A stretch of DNA of 64,000 nucleotides, taken from assembly GCA_013036995.1 (NCBI GenBank), contig JAAOXG010000020.1, positions 62,001 through 126,000 of the forward strand. Direction: 5' to 3'. Positions 1 through 8,765 of the stretch are shown here, piece by piece. This DNA comes from Lacrimispora defluvii (GTDB lineage Bacteria > Bacillota > Clostridia > Lachnospirales > Lachnospiraceae). The notes beneath the pieces are model-generated. The model made no database searches. It saw only the letters and a list, made by a program, of their open reading frames with translations, and was not told the DNA's origin. How positions within the stretch are numbered: position 1 is the first letter of the stretch; each line of letters starts with the position of its first letter. The position numbers and the translations under genes are program-made.

Positions 1-1
1 T

Positions 2-1021
2 GAGGATGATACATCTCTTGGAAATATCTATGTGGCAGGCGGAACCTTTACTGTCAATTCCAAAGACGACTCCTTTCATGCCAGCAAAACGATGGTAATT
101 GACGGAGGCACCTTTACCGTAGAAAGTGGCGACGATGCGTTCCATGCAGACCAGGATCTAGTGGTCAATAATGGCACAATATCAGTCACCAGCTGCTATG
201 AAGGACTGGAAGCCTATCGAGTATCGGTGAATGGAGGGGAAATCTCAATTCAGGCTTCCGATGATGGAATCAATGCAGCACAGCCAAAATCTGCATCTGC
301 AGAGGGTCAGGATACCAGTCAGGGAGATAGTGGGAAAGAGAAGCCGGAAATGCCGTCGGATGAACAGGTCAAAGAGATTACTCCCAGGTCTGACGAAAAC
401 CAGTCCGGGACCCAATCAGATGAAAATCTGCCACAAAAAGGCCAGCAAAGACGAGGCGGCGTTCCTGGTGGCAAAGGCGTAATGGGTGGCGGTCAAATGG
501 GCGGAGGTATGGAGACTGATACCAATGCTTATATTAAGATAACGGGAGGAACTGTGTACGTAGACGCAGGTGGAGACGGGCTGGATTCCAATGGAAGTCT
601 TTTGATATCAGGAGGTATGGTTTATGTCACTGGTCCGGTGAGCGACGGAGATGGGGCAATCGATTATAATGGAGATGGGATTATTTCAGGGGGAACAGTA
701 ATAGCGGTTGGCAGCTCTGGTATGGCACAGGGGTTTGTTGAGTCCTCTATTCAATGCTCTGTCTTACATAATTTAACCGCACAGCAGGAAGCAGGAACTG
801 TAATTACTCTTAAGGACAAGGAAGGAAATGAACTTATCTGCTTTACTCCTGAGAAAAAGTATTCTTCTATTGTCATCAGCAGTCCCAAACTACAGACAGG
901 CAGCACCTACACCCTCACGGCAGGTTCGGAACAAGCCGAACTGACCCTTGAGTCAGTTGTCACTTCAAACGCAGTCCGTGAAGGGGGCAGGGGCAGTATG
1001 CCGCCTGGAAATAACCGCTAA
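2..1021 (+). CDS. carbohydrate-binding domain protein (DUF4353 / Cthe_2159-like), 5' end missing
   Basis: The frame is open from the window edge, so this is the C-terminal 339 residues of a longer protein. It is built of short beta-strand repeats of the type GGTFTV / DDSFHA, DDAFHA, DDGINA and GDGLDSNG, the pattern of the Cthe_2159 family: a parallel beta-helix that binds acidic plant polysaccharide and calcium. A low-complexity stretch rich in Ser, Gln, Glu, Pro and then Gly (about residues 95-170) interrupts the repeats, like a linker. The family is normally exported, but any signal peptide lies outside the window. The stop overlaps the stop of the convergent luxS by three bases. The family call is fairly sure; the ligand is inferred. 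Confidence 0.75.
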   Translation, partial: EDDTSLGNIYVAGGTFTVNSKDDSFHASKTMVIDGGTFTVESGDDAFHADQDLVVNNGTISVTSCYEGLEAYRVSVNGGEISIQASDDGINAAQPKSASAEGQDTSQGDSGKEKPEMPSDEQVKEITPRSDENQSGTQSDENLPQKGQQRRGGVPGGKGVMGGGQMGGGMETDTNAYIKITGGTVYVDAGGDGLDSNGSLLISGGMVYVTGPVSDGDGAIDYNGDGIISGGTVIAVGSSGMAQGFVESSIQCSVLHNLTAQQEAGTVITLKDKEGNELICFTPEKKYSSIVISSPKLQTGSTYTLTAGSEQAELTLESVVTSNAVREGGRGSMPPGNNR

Positions 1022-1500
1022 TCTGCCGGATAAATGAGGTGTTCGTCATCAATACCGTAAAGAACCGTATCTAAAAATTTTCTGGCAAGATATTTTGCCA
1101 TACCGGGGTTCATATCCAGATAGTTTCCGCAGTCTCTGGCTGAGGCCCCGGGGATTTCTCCCTCAAAATCACGCATAAATTCAAACATTTCAGTGATAAG
1201 CGGTACAATATCCCTGGATTTGTAATCTCCCGCCAAAAGAAGGTAGAAGCCGGTGCGGCATCCCATAGGACCAAAGTATAAAACTTTGGAAGCAAATAAT
1301 TGGTGATTTCTTAAGAATGTGGCACCTAAGTGCTCCATGGTGTGTATCTCTGCCGTATTCATGACCGGTTCAAAATTCGGTCTGGTCATGCGGATATCGA
1401 ACGTAGTAACTGTGGTATCGTTCACTTTGTCTTTGCGGGAGACGTAGATTCCCGGAAGAAGCTTTAAGTGATTGATCGTAAAGCTTGTAATTTTTTCCAT
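1018..1500 (-). CDS. luxS: S-ribosylhomocysteine lyase (LuxS)
   Basis: A full-length 160-residue LuxS. It cleaves S-ribosylhomocysteine to homocysteine and DPD, the precursor of AI-2, in the activated methyl cycle in the cytosol. The metal site HxxEH is present (His53, Glu56, His57), with the third metal ligand at Cys124 and the catalytic cysteine at Cys81 in GPMGCRTG. The start is the ATG after GAAAGGA. The gene appears monocistronic, with its promoter embedded in the terminator of a decayed upstream gene. No pfs or other methyl-cycle gene is adjacent, so whether it serves signalling or only recycling cannot be read here. Confidence 0.95.
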   Translation of the reverse strand: MEKITSFTINHLKLLPGIYVSRKDKVNDTTVTTFDIRMTRPNFEPVMNTAEIHTMEHLGATFLRNHQLFASKVLYFGPMGCRTGFYLLLAGDYKSRDIVPLITEMFEFMRDFEGEIPGASARDCGNYLDMNPGMAKYLARKFLDTVLYGIDDEHLIYPAD

Positions 1501-1562
1501 ATTGATCAGGTCCTTTCTGAAAGGTGGTTAAGCCGCTTGATAAATTGGCTGTCTTCAGTCAG

Positions 1563-1591
1563 ATTATAATAAAAAAAACGGCTGCATGCAA
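1563..1591 (-). promoter_or_regulatory. luxS promoter overlapping the upstream terminator
   Basis: On the minus strand TTGCAT (1586-1591), a 17-base spacer and a perfect TATAAT (1563-1568) precede luxS by about 60 bases. The -35 box lies in the last arm of the 1574-1616 hairpin and the spacer uses its T-run. The overlap is visible; promoter activity is inferred. Confidence 0.65.
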
Positions 1592-1616
1592 TAGGAACAA
1601 TTGCATACAGCCGTTT
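1574..1616 (-). terminator. intrinsic terminator of the decayed binding-protein gene
   Basis: A stem of about 18 base pairs (one mismatch) pairs AAAACGGCTG.ATGCAAT with its complement around a 7-base loop. On the minus strand eight Ts follow, directly after the stop of the remnant at 1636-1830. It therefore belongs to that gene, not to luxS. Confidence 0.8.
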
Positions 1617-1635
1617 TCATAGTCTGATGGATTGC

Positions 1636-1830
1636 TTATTTTAATGCGTCAGAAACTTCTGTAAGCATCATAGGAACAGATTTCAGTCCATAACCGGACA
1701 GATACCAGGTTGCCGGATTTAAATAGATGATTTTTCCGTTTTTTGCAGCTGTTGTATTGTATACCAGGTAGAACAGATAATAAATATCATTAACATACTT
1801 AAAAAGTGGGAATAAAATACAGCCATCACC
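1636..1830 (-). pseudogene. C-terminal remnant of an ABC transporter substrate-binding protein (FatB/siderophore type)
   Basis: The minus strand has 64 open codons ending in TAA, with no start codon and no room for the rest of the gene. The translation includes NGKIIYLNPATWYLSGYG and ends TEVSDALK. This matches the C-terminal end of TroA/FatB-like periplasmic binding proteins for iron-siderophore uptake, where an AVKNGRVYYLNP...WYLSGGG-like segment closes the protein. An in-frame TAA at 1831-1833 and the ATPase gene at 1908 mark the break. The matching terminator lies 20 bases downstream. The region 1501-1907 otherwise holds only the luxS promoter and the start region of the ATPase. Confidence 0.7.
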
Positions 1831-1907
1831 TTAAGCAGGGAAAATCATTCATGAAACTCCCGTCCTGTTTCATACCATAGTAGGAGAAATGGGAAGGAGC
1901 GTCATTA

Positions 1908-4514
1908 ATGGAAGAATGGTTTCGTTTATCAGAGGATGAAGTCTTAAAACAGCTTCATGCTGACAGGAATGGACTGAATTCCGAAGAAATTCTCAGGCGC
2001 AGGCAGGTACATGGTCCCAATCTGCTGAAAAAAGCAAAACGAAAAAGTGCCTTTCAAGTATTTCTGGATCAGTTTAAAGACTTATTAGTCATCATTCTGA
2101 TTATAGCAGCGGTAATTTCCATGATATCTGGTGACGTGGAAAGTACCGGAGTAATTTTTGCAGTGTTACTGCTTAATGCAATTCTTGGAACTGTGCAGCA
2201 TCAGAAAGCAGAAAAATCCTTAGACAGCCTGATGTCATTATCTGCGCCAGTGGCGTGGGTGAGAAGAGATGGGAAAAATAAAGAAGTCCTGTCGGAAGAA
2301 ATCGTACCAGGAGATATACTTTTATTAGAGGCAGGAGATATGGTGGCGGCAGACGGCCGTATCCTGGAAAATTATTCTCTTCTGGTCAATGAAAGCTCCC
2401 TGACCGGAGAATCAGTCAATGTAGAAAAGCATACAGGAAGACTGCGTATGGAGAAGGTTCCGCTGGCAGAACAGTCCAATATGGTTTTTTCCGGCTCTCA
2501 GGTTGCATCGGGAAGAGCCATTGCAGTCGTCACCGGAACAGGCATGAATACAGAAATCGGAAGAATTGCCTCTTTAATGAATGATACAGGCGAGAAGAAG
2601 ACACCTCTTCAGGTGAGCCTTGACCAGTTTGGAAGCAGGCTGGCGGTAGCGATTCTCTTTATCTGTGCGATTGTTTTTGGATTAAGTATTTACAGAAAAA
2701 TGCCAATTCTGGACTCCCTTATGTTTGCAGTAGCACTGGCCGTCGCCGCCATACCAGAGGCTCTCAGTTCTATCGTCACCATCGTTCAGGCGATGGGAAC
2801 CCAGAAGATGGCTGGAGAAAATGCAATTATTAAGGATTTAAAAGCAGTAGAAAGCCTTGGGTGTGTATCTGTTATCTGCTCCGATAAAACAGGAACCCTC
2901 ACCCAGAACCGAATGACGGTGCAGCAGGTTTTTGTTAATAACAGGCTTTATCTTCCGGAAATGTTAAAGCCTGAGATTCCCGTACATAAATATTTGCTTT
3001 ACGATGCTGTTTTAAACAATGATTCCAGCCATGTAAATGGAGTTCTTAACGGTGAACCTACTGAAACCGCGTTACTCCAGATGGCGGAGCGCGCCGGAGT
3101 AGATGATGAGGCAGTCAGATCCTATCACCCAAGATTAGGAGAGGTTCCCTTTGACTCCAGAAGAAAGCTTATGAGTACGCTTCATTATCTGGAAGGAAAA
3201 AATATTCTATTTACAAAAGGAGCAGTGGATATTCTTCTTCCCAGGATAACCCAGATCTGGTCTTCCGAAGGAATCCGTCCGTTCAGAGACGGTGATAAAC
3301 AGATGCTTATGGAGCAGAACATGATGTTTTCCGCCCAGGGGCTTCGGGTTCTTACCTTTGTATGCAGGGAGATGGAGGATCAGGAGAAGCTTTCGGAAAA
3401 TTCAGAAAACGGATATACATTTCTCGGTATGGTATCCATGATGGATCCTCCCCGGCCGGAATCCAGAAATGCTGTTTCCAATGCCAGAAGAGCTGGAATC
3501 TTCCCGGTGATGATTACGGGAGATCATAAGATTACGGCAGCAGCCATTGCGGAGCGGATCGGCATTTTGGAGGAAGATGATCTGGCAATCAGCGGTCCGG
3601 AGCTTGATGATATGACCGAAGATGAGCTGGGGCACCGGCTGGAATCCATCAGTGTATATGCCCGGGTATCCCCGGAACACAAAATAAGAATCGTCCGTGC
3701 GTGGCAGAAGAAGGGACATATTGTAGCCATGACAGGGGATGGTGTTAACGATGCTCCCGCTTTAAAGCAGGCGGATATCGGAGTTGCCATGGGACAGATG
3801 GGAACAGAAGTCTCCAAGGAAGCCTCATCCATGATTCTGACGGATGACAATTTTGCCACAATTATCAAAGCGGTTGCCAATGGGCGTAATGTATACCGGA
3901 ATATAAGAAATGCCATCAAGTTTCTGCTTTCAGGAAACATGGCGGGAATTTTATGTGTGCTTTATACCTCCCTTATGGCACTTCCCATGCCCTTTGCACC
4001 GGTTCATCTGCTGTTTATAAACCTGCTGACAGACTCCCTTCCTGCCATTGCAATCGGAATGGAGCAGGCAGAAGCAGACCTGTTGTCCCAGAAGCCCAGA
4101 AATCCCAAGGAAGGCATTTTAACAAAGAGGTTTATCCTTGTGATTCTCTTTCAGGGGGCACTTATTGCAGTATGCACCATGGCTTCCTACAGCACCGGGC
4201 TGTTAACCGGCAGCGAGGCTGCTGCCAGTACTATGGCATTCTCCACCCTGACACTTGCCAGATTGTTCCATGGATTTAACTGCCGCAGCAGTCATTCCAT
4301 TTTGAAAATCGGTTTTATGAGCAATTTATGGAGTATCATGGCGTTTGAGGCGGGAGCAGTTTTGCTGGGAGCAGTTCTTTTTATTCCGGCGCTTCACAAT
4401 CTTTTTTATGTGGCAGATTTAACAGGAAGACAATTTATGACTATATTTATATTTGCCATTCTTCCCACACTGGTGATTCAGGCGATGAAAACCATCAGGG
4501 AGAGTATGCATTAA
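1908..4514 (+). CDS. calcium-type P-type ATPase (P-II, SERCA/PMCA-like)
   Basis: An 868-residue cation pump of usual length for P2 ATPases. In order: actuator motif TGES at 166-169, M4 ion-site motif PEAL at 283-286, phosphorylation site SDKTGT with Asp326, and hinge TGDGVNDAP from 609, followed by the C-terminal membrane bundle (about residues 670-865). PEAL in M4 rather than PEGLP is common in Firmicutes calcium-efflux pumps of the LMCA1/CaxP group, so export of calcium (possibly manganese) is the best guess. No metal-binding CxxC domain is present, which argues against copper, zinc or cadmium. GGAAGGAG lies before the ATG. A terminator follows; it is a single-gene unit. Confidence 0.85.
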   Translation: MEEWFRLSEDEVLKQLHADRNGLNSEEILRRRQVHGPNLLKKAKRKSAFQVFLDQFKDLLVIILIIAAVISMISGDVESTGVIFAVLLLNAILGTVQHQKAEKSLDSLMSLSAPVAWVRRDGKNKEVLSEEIVPGDILLLEAGDMVAADGRILENYSLLVNESSLTGESVNVEKHTGRLRMEKVPLAEQSNMVFSGSQVASGRAIAVVTGTGMNTEIGRIASLMNDTGEKKTPLQVSLDQFGSRLAVAILFICAIVFGLSIYRKMPILDSLMFAVALAVAAIPEALSSIVTIVQAMGTQKMAGENAIIKDLKAVESLGCVSVICSDKTGTLTQNRMTVQQVFVNNRLYLPEMLKPEIPVHKYLLYDAVLNNDSSHVNGVLNGEPTETALLQMAERAGVDDEAVRSYHPRLGEVPFDSRRKLMSTLHYLEGKNILFTKGAVDILLPRITQIWSSEGIRPFRDGDKQMLMEQNMMFSAQGLRVLTFVCREMEDQEKLSENSENGYTFLGMVSMMDPPRPESRNAVSNARRAGIFPVMITGDHKITAAAIAERIGILEEDDLAISGPELDDMTEDELGHRLESISVYARVSPEHKIRIVRAWQKKGHIVAMTGDGVNDAPALKQADIGVAMGQMGTEVSKEASSMILTDDNFATIIKAVANGRNVYRNIRNAIKFLLSGNMAGILCVLYTSLMALPMPFAPVHLLFINLLTDSLPAIAIGMEQAEADLLSQKPRNPKEGILTKRFILVILFQGALIAVCTMASYSTGLLTGSEAAASTMAFSTLTLARLFHGFNCRSSHSILKIGFMSNLWSIMAFEAGAVLLGAVLFIPALHNLFYVADLTGRQFMTIFIFAILPTLVIQAMKTIRESMH

Positions 4515-4524
4515 TGGTTTATTA

Positions 4525-4567
4525 TGAGCAGGTTCTGTTGAGCTATTAACAGTACCTGTTCTTTTTA
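4525..4567 (+). terminator. terminator of the P-type ATPase gene
   Basis: The arms GAGCAGGTTCTGTT and AACAGTACCTGTTC pair with two mismatches around an 8-base loop and are followed by TTTTTATT. It lies between this gene and the stop of the convergent araC-family gene. Confidence 0.7.
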
Positions 4568-4568
4568 T

Positions 4569-5441
4569 TCAGAGAATCAGCTTAGAAACAGAGGCCTCAT
4601 TTATGTAAGCTGGAATACTTTTTGCATATTTACCTGGAGAAACGCCATTGATTTTACTAAATACTTTTACGAAATGAGCATAATCTTTAAAACCACATTC
4701 ATAGCAGGTTGCAGTGATTGAGCCACCATTTAAAAGAAGTTTTCGCGCATACTGAATTCTTCTGGTAATAATATAGTTCCACAAGGAAGTTCCTGTATAT
4801 TCTTTAAACAAATGACTCAGGCGGGAACGGCTGATATTAAGATAATCTGCAATGGTCTGAATGGAGATATCGCTTGTCAGGTTAGTATCTACAAAACTAA
4901 TGGTATCCCGTATGATTTTGGGAGAAATATCTCCCAGAGACGTATCGGTTGATTGAGCCGCATCATTGGCCAACAGGAGGATCATCAGCAAACATGACTT
5001 CACCCGTACATCATATCCGAATCCTTTTTCATTTAAATTGTCTATAATTGTGTCAATATATTGTTCGTATTCTGCCATCTGCTTTTTATTCAGATGACAG
5101 AGATATTCCTGCTTGTGACTGTGGAAGCAGCTGAAAAGATCTGTTATTGGTGTTGAAAGGCTTTTTGCAAAACTTTCCTCAAAATGAATCGGCATTCTTT
5201 CATAAGGAGTGTCATCCTTGATAAATAAACCATGGATATCATTGGGACATATGAAAGTAAGGCTGCCCCTCGTCAGGTGATAAGTGACATTATTAATAAA
5301 ATAATCTACGTTTCCACTCTTAATCAGCATAATCTCATATGCGTTATTATGGATATGAAGCGTACGTTCTGCTTTCCTGCAGGATCGTATGTGTGACACA
5401 AGCAGCTGGTCAATTGTCTCGATTGTAATTTCGTTCATCAT
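4569..5441 (-). CDS. AraC-family transcriptional regulator
   Basis: A 290-residue protein with an N-terminal cupin-like sugar-sensing region (about 1-150, HIHNNAYEIMLIKSG) and a C-terminal double helix-turn-helix (about 188-285), including ISIQTIADYLNISRSRLSHLF and the signature GFKDYAHFVKVFSKINGVSPGKY. AAGGAG six bases before the first of two tandem ATGs fixes the start. It is divergent from the DUF2264-GH88-ABC-GH2 operon and is the likely regulator of that operon, sensing an oligosaccharide or uronate. The ligand is inferred only from this context. Confidence 0.88.
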   Translation of the reverse strand: MMNEITIETIDQLLVSHIRSCRKAERTLHIHNNAYEIMLIKSGNVDYFINNVTYHLTRGSLTFICPNDIHGLFIKDDTPYERMPIHFEESFAKSLSTPITDLFSCFHSHKQEYLCHLNKKQMAEYEQYIDTIIDNLNEKGFGYDVRVKSCLLMILLLANDAAQSTDTSLGDISPKIIRDTISFVDTNLTSDISIQTIADYLNISRSRLSHLFKEYTGTSLWNYIITRRIQYARKLLLNGGSITATCYECGFKDYAHFVKVFSKINGVSPGKYAKSIPAYINEASVSKLIL

Positions 5442-5463
5442 GAAGATCTCCTTCCCTAAATCG

Positions 5464-5491
5464 TGTATACATTATGTATAAAAAATAACAA
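5464..5491 (-). promoter_or_regulatory. araC-family gene promoter with perfect palindrome
   Basis: On the minus strand TTGTTA (5486-5491), 16 bases and TATACA (5464-5469) precede the regulator. A perfect 15-base palindrome, TATACAT-T-ATGTATA (5466-5480), covers the -10 box and is a candidate operator, perhaps for autoregulation. The palindrome is seen; its function is inferred. The rest of 5492-5687 is very AT-rich with no confident site. Confidence 0.5.
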
Positions 5492-5702
5492 TAAATTAAG
5501 ATAAAATTAATAATATATTACCATAAAAAGCAGCACAATCTGACATAAATATAGCATAAAAGACAAAGAAGTGAAAGTGTAACCATGTTAATATGTAAAA
5601 AATGATAGCGATTCATAGGAAAACATAGAGAGTTTTTAAAAATGTGTCGCTTGGTATTGTGCTTAAGGTTTATAAAAATACATGCACAGGAGGAGCTAGG
5701 TA

Positions 5703-7583
5703 ATGGATGTAGCTTTAAAGACAAGAAATGATGCTGTCAGACTTTTTTTAGATACCATAAGGCCACTGAAACCGTTTTACAGTCCTCACCTTGCGTTTTT
5801 GCATGTTGGGAATACTGGGGTTCATTACGGAGAAAAATCAGCCAGAATGGAAGGATTTGCAAGAGTGCTCTGGGGCCTGGGACCGCTATGGTCAGGGGAT
5901 AATAACAATTTGTCAGAGAATGAGCAAAAAGAAATAAAAGATTGGCTTGTTATTTACCGTGAAGGTATCATACATGGCACAGATCCTGATGACGCAGAGT
6001 ACTGGGGTGACTTATTTGATTATGACCAGAAGATGGTAGAGGTAGCTGCTCTGGTATTCACTATAGCAGTTAACCGGGATAAATTATGGGATCCACTGGA
6101 TGAGACAGAAAAGAGCAATCTTTATAGGTGGCTGAGTCAGATGAACAACTATGATATGCCCCAAAATAACTGGCGGTATTTTCGAATCCTTACAAATATG
6201 TTGTTTCGAATTCTTGGTTTGGAGTGGTCAAAGCAGCGTATGGATGAAGATTTCAGTCTCATTGAGAGCTTTTATACTGGAGATGGCTGGTACTGTGATG
6301 GTAATCCTGAACAGATTGACTATTATGTGGCATTTGCAATTCATTATTATGGCTTGATTTATGCCCGGTTAATGGAAGGTATTGAACCGGAACGGTGCAG
6401 AATCTTAAAAGAGCGAAGTACACAATTTTTTGATGACTTTGTCTACTGGTTTGCAAACAATGGAGAAGAGGTGCCATTTGGAAGAAGTTTAACATACCGT
6501 TATGCTCATTCCGGTCCTTTTGGGGCAATGGCATATGCAGGTCTTGACGTAGATTATGGAGTTTTGAAAAATCTGACACTTAGAAATCTTGAATCATGGA
6601 TGAGGCGTCCTATTTTTGATAACTCCGGTGTCCTTACAATTGGTTATGGATACCCCAGTCTTCTTGCCAGCGAAAAATATAATGGATGTGGTTCTCCTTA
6701 TTGGTGCAATAAAGCATTTTTAATCCTTGGTCTTAATGAGGATCATCCATTCTGGCAGGCAGAGCCCAGGGATTATCCATATGAACCCAGTAAAGTTCTA
6801 AAGCACCCGCATATGATTATAACTCACGATACTCACCATCATGTGCTGGCATATGTGACTGGACAGCATCTGCAGCACAATCATGGAGGAGGACCGGAAA
6901 AATACGAAAAATTAGTTTATTCCAATCAGTTTGGTTTTAGTGTATCAAGAGGAACCGACTTATCGGAAGGCGCTTTTGATAATACTCTGGCAGTATCCTT
7001 AAAGGGAGAGAACCGATACTTTATGAGAAGCGGGCAAAGTCATTTTTCATTAAGCGAAGATACTCTTTCGTCTGAATACAGCCCTGTCTCCGGAGTGACC
7101 ATAGAAAGCACCGTGATACCCTGTTCTTCCTGGCATATAAGAATACATAAAATAACAAATACAATTCCTATTGATGTGGCAGATGGAGGCTTTGCGATTT
7201 CTCAGGAGAATTGCTTCCAAATTGAAATGGGAAGAAAAACTGGCAGGTACGAGGAAAAAGATGTGAAAACAGATGATAGCTCTGTATTTGCAAAATTCCA
7301 GTGGGGAATAAGCGGTATAGTAAGTGAGACCGGACAGTCACCGGAGCTGGTTCCTGCTTTTCCAAATACAAATCTGTTTTATAATCTCACAGTCATTCCT
7401 GTTATTAAGGGATCTTTTGAAGCAGGGGTTCATCTTATGGTGACCAGCGTATTTGCAGACAGATCTTATGAAGCTGAAGCACTTATGGAGGAAAAGCCTG
7501 AAATAAGAATAGAAGAAAAACAGGTTAAAATAATTAACAAAGGAAAAATTGTAACAGTTCTGTGTCAGAAGGACGTGGAGTAA
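5703..7583 (+). CDS. DUF2264 family protein, probable glycoside-active enzyme
   Basis: A 626-residue cytosolic protein without signal peptide. The N-terminal part (about 1-360) is an alpha/alpha-barrel-like domain with aromatic-rich stretches such as GFARVLWGLGPLWSG and NNWRYFRILTNM. The C-terminal part is beta-rich (about 380-626). This is the DUF2264 layout. From memory, some DUF2264 proteins have been placed in CAZy GH154 as beta-glucuronidases; that should be checked before use. It opens the operon after an AGGAGGAG site and lies 15 bases before a GH88 gene, which supports action on uronic-acid-containing oligosaccharides. The active-site residues cannot be named from this sequence alone. 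Confidence 0.72.
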   Translation: MDVALKTRNDAVRLFLDTIRPLKPFYSPHLAFLHVGNTGVHYGEKSARMEGFARVLWGLGPLWSGDNNNLSENEQKEIKDWLVIYREGIIHGTDPDDAEYWGDLFDYDQKMVEVAALVFTIAVNRDKLWDPLDETEKSNLYRWLSQMNNYDMPQNNWRYFRILTNMLFRILGLEWSKQRMDEDFSLIESFYTGDGWYCDGNPEQIDYYVAFAIHYYGLIYARLMEGIEPERCRILKERSTQFFDDFVYWFANNGEEVPFGRSLTYRYAHSGPFGAMAYAGLDVDYGVLKNLTLRNLESWMRRPIFDNSGVLTIGYGYPSLLASEKYNGCGSPYWCNKAFLILGLNEDHPFWQAEPRDYPYEPSKVLKHPHMIITHDTHHHVLAYVTGQHLQHNHGGGPEKYEKLVYSNQFGFSVSRGTDLSEGAFDNTLAVSLKGENRYFMRSGQSHFSLSEDTLSSEYSPVSGVTIESTVIPCSSWHIRIHKITNTIPIDVADGGFAISQENCFQIEMGRKTGRYEEKDVKTDDSSVFAKFQWGISGIVSETGQSPELVPAFPNTNLFYNLTVIPVIKGSFEAGVHLMVTSVFADRSYEAEALMEEKPEIRIEEKQVKIINKGKIVTVLCQKDVE

Positions 7584-7598
7584 AGAAGGGAGACAGCC

Positions 7599-8735
7599 AT
7601 GAATCTATCGCAATATGATGCTGACTGGGCATCCGGAGTTATTGAAAAGATCATAGAAAAAATGAAGCCAGTGACACTTCGTACAGGGAATAAGATTCCT
7701 TATACAACAGTTAACGGGGTATTTGATGACCGTTCTGGAAACGGAGACATCGCTTGGTGGACCAATGGTTTTTGGGGAGGCATCATGTGGCAGCTTTTTT
7801 CAGTCACAGGAGATTATCTATATCAGAATGCTGCCATAGAGCTGGAAGAAAAACTGGATAGAGTTCTTATGAATTGCAATGGACTGGATCATGATAATGG
7901 TTTTAAATGGCTTCCGACAGCAGTCGCCCACTATAGTCTTGACCAGAATCCTCAATCGTATAACAGGGCAATACTGGCGGCAGAGAACCTGGCAGGCAGG
8001 TTTAATCTGGCAGGAAATTTTATTCGTGCCTGGAATGACTGGGGGGATGAGGATCATCGTGGCTGGGCAATTATTGATTGTATGATGAACCTTCCTTTGC
8101 TTTATTGGGCCAGTGATAGGACGGCAGATCCAAGATTTCAACAAATAGCAGAAGCCCATGCAAAGCAGGCACAGAAATATTTTATAAGGGAGGATGGATC
8201 CGTTAACCATATTGTTGAGTTCAATCCTTTTACCGGAGAAATGATAAAGTCACACGGTGGGCAGGGATACGGAACAGGCTCTTCCTGGACCCGGGGGCAA
8301 AGCTGGGGACTTTATGGCTTTACTCTCAGCTATATTCATACTGGTGACAGTGGCTTTTTAAATGCGGCGAGTAAAATTGCAGATTATTTTATTTCCAATA
8401 TACCGGAAAATGGTTTGATTCCTGTTGATTTCAGACAACCTGTGAATTGCAGCTGGGAGGATTCTTCGGCTGCCGCCATTGCAGCCAGCGGTTTAATTGA
8501 GCTTTCCAGACATTCGAAGGAACAGGACAGCCACAAGTATTTGAATGCTGCGCTGCTACTGTTAAAAGCGTTGGAACAAAAGCGTTGTAACTGGAAGAAA
8601 GAGGACGATTACATATTAGAAAAGTGCACTGCTGCGTATCATGACAAAGAACATGAATTTTCAATTATTTATGGTGATTATTATTTTATAGAAGCAGTGT
8701 TTAAACTGGCAGACAAAGGAATTTTCATCTGGTAA
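7599..8735 (+). CDS. glycoside hydrolase family 88, unsaturated glucuronyl hydrolase
   Basis: A 378-residue cytosolic GH88 enzyme. It removes the 4,5-unsaturated uronic acid left at the non-reducing end by polysaccharide lyases, by hydration rather than classic hydrolysis. The two conserved acids correspond to Asp99 in HDNGF (98-102) and Asp160 in WAIIDCMMN. The alpha/alpha-barrel Trp/Gly motifs WWTNGFWGG (53-61) and SSWTRGQSWGLYGF are also present. GGGAGA precedes the ATG. The enzyme implies that the imported substrate is a lyase product such as a glycosaminoglycan, xanthan, ulvan or pectin-type oligosaccharide. Which one cannot be decided here. Confidence 0.85.
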   Translation: MNLSQYDADWASGVIEKIIEKMKPVTLRTGNKIPYTTVNGVFDDRSGNGDIAWWTNGFWGGIMWQLFSVTGDYLYQNAAIELEEKLDRVLMNCNGLDHDNGFKWLPTAVAHYSLDQNPQSYNRAILAAENLAGRFNLAGNFIRAWNDWGDEDHRGWAIIDCMMNLPLLYWASDRTADPRFQQIAEAHAKQAQKYFIREDGSVNHIVEFNPFTGEMIKSHGGQGYGTGSSWTRGQSWGLYGFTLSYIHTGDSGFLNAASKIADYFISNIPENGLIPVDFRQPVNCSWEDSSAAAIAASGLIELSRHSKEQDSHKYLNAALLLLKALEQKRCNWKKEDDYILEKCTAAYHDKEHEFSIIYGDYYFIEAVFKLADKGIFIW

Positions 8736-8765
8736 TAAAAATTAAAAATACAGGAGGAAGAAAAA

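Noticed and set aside
3402-3940. Open frames on the minus strand inside the P-type ATPase gene
   Set aside because: Antisense shadows of conserved ATPase motifs; composition follows the real gene.
5602-5616. ATGATAGCGATTCAT, a cre-like or LacI-type site before the DUF2264 operon
   Set aside because: It fails at several fixed positions of the CcpA cre consensus and only the outer four bases pair, so it is no better than chance.
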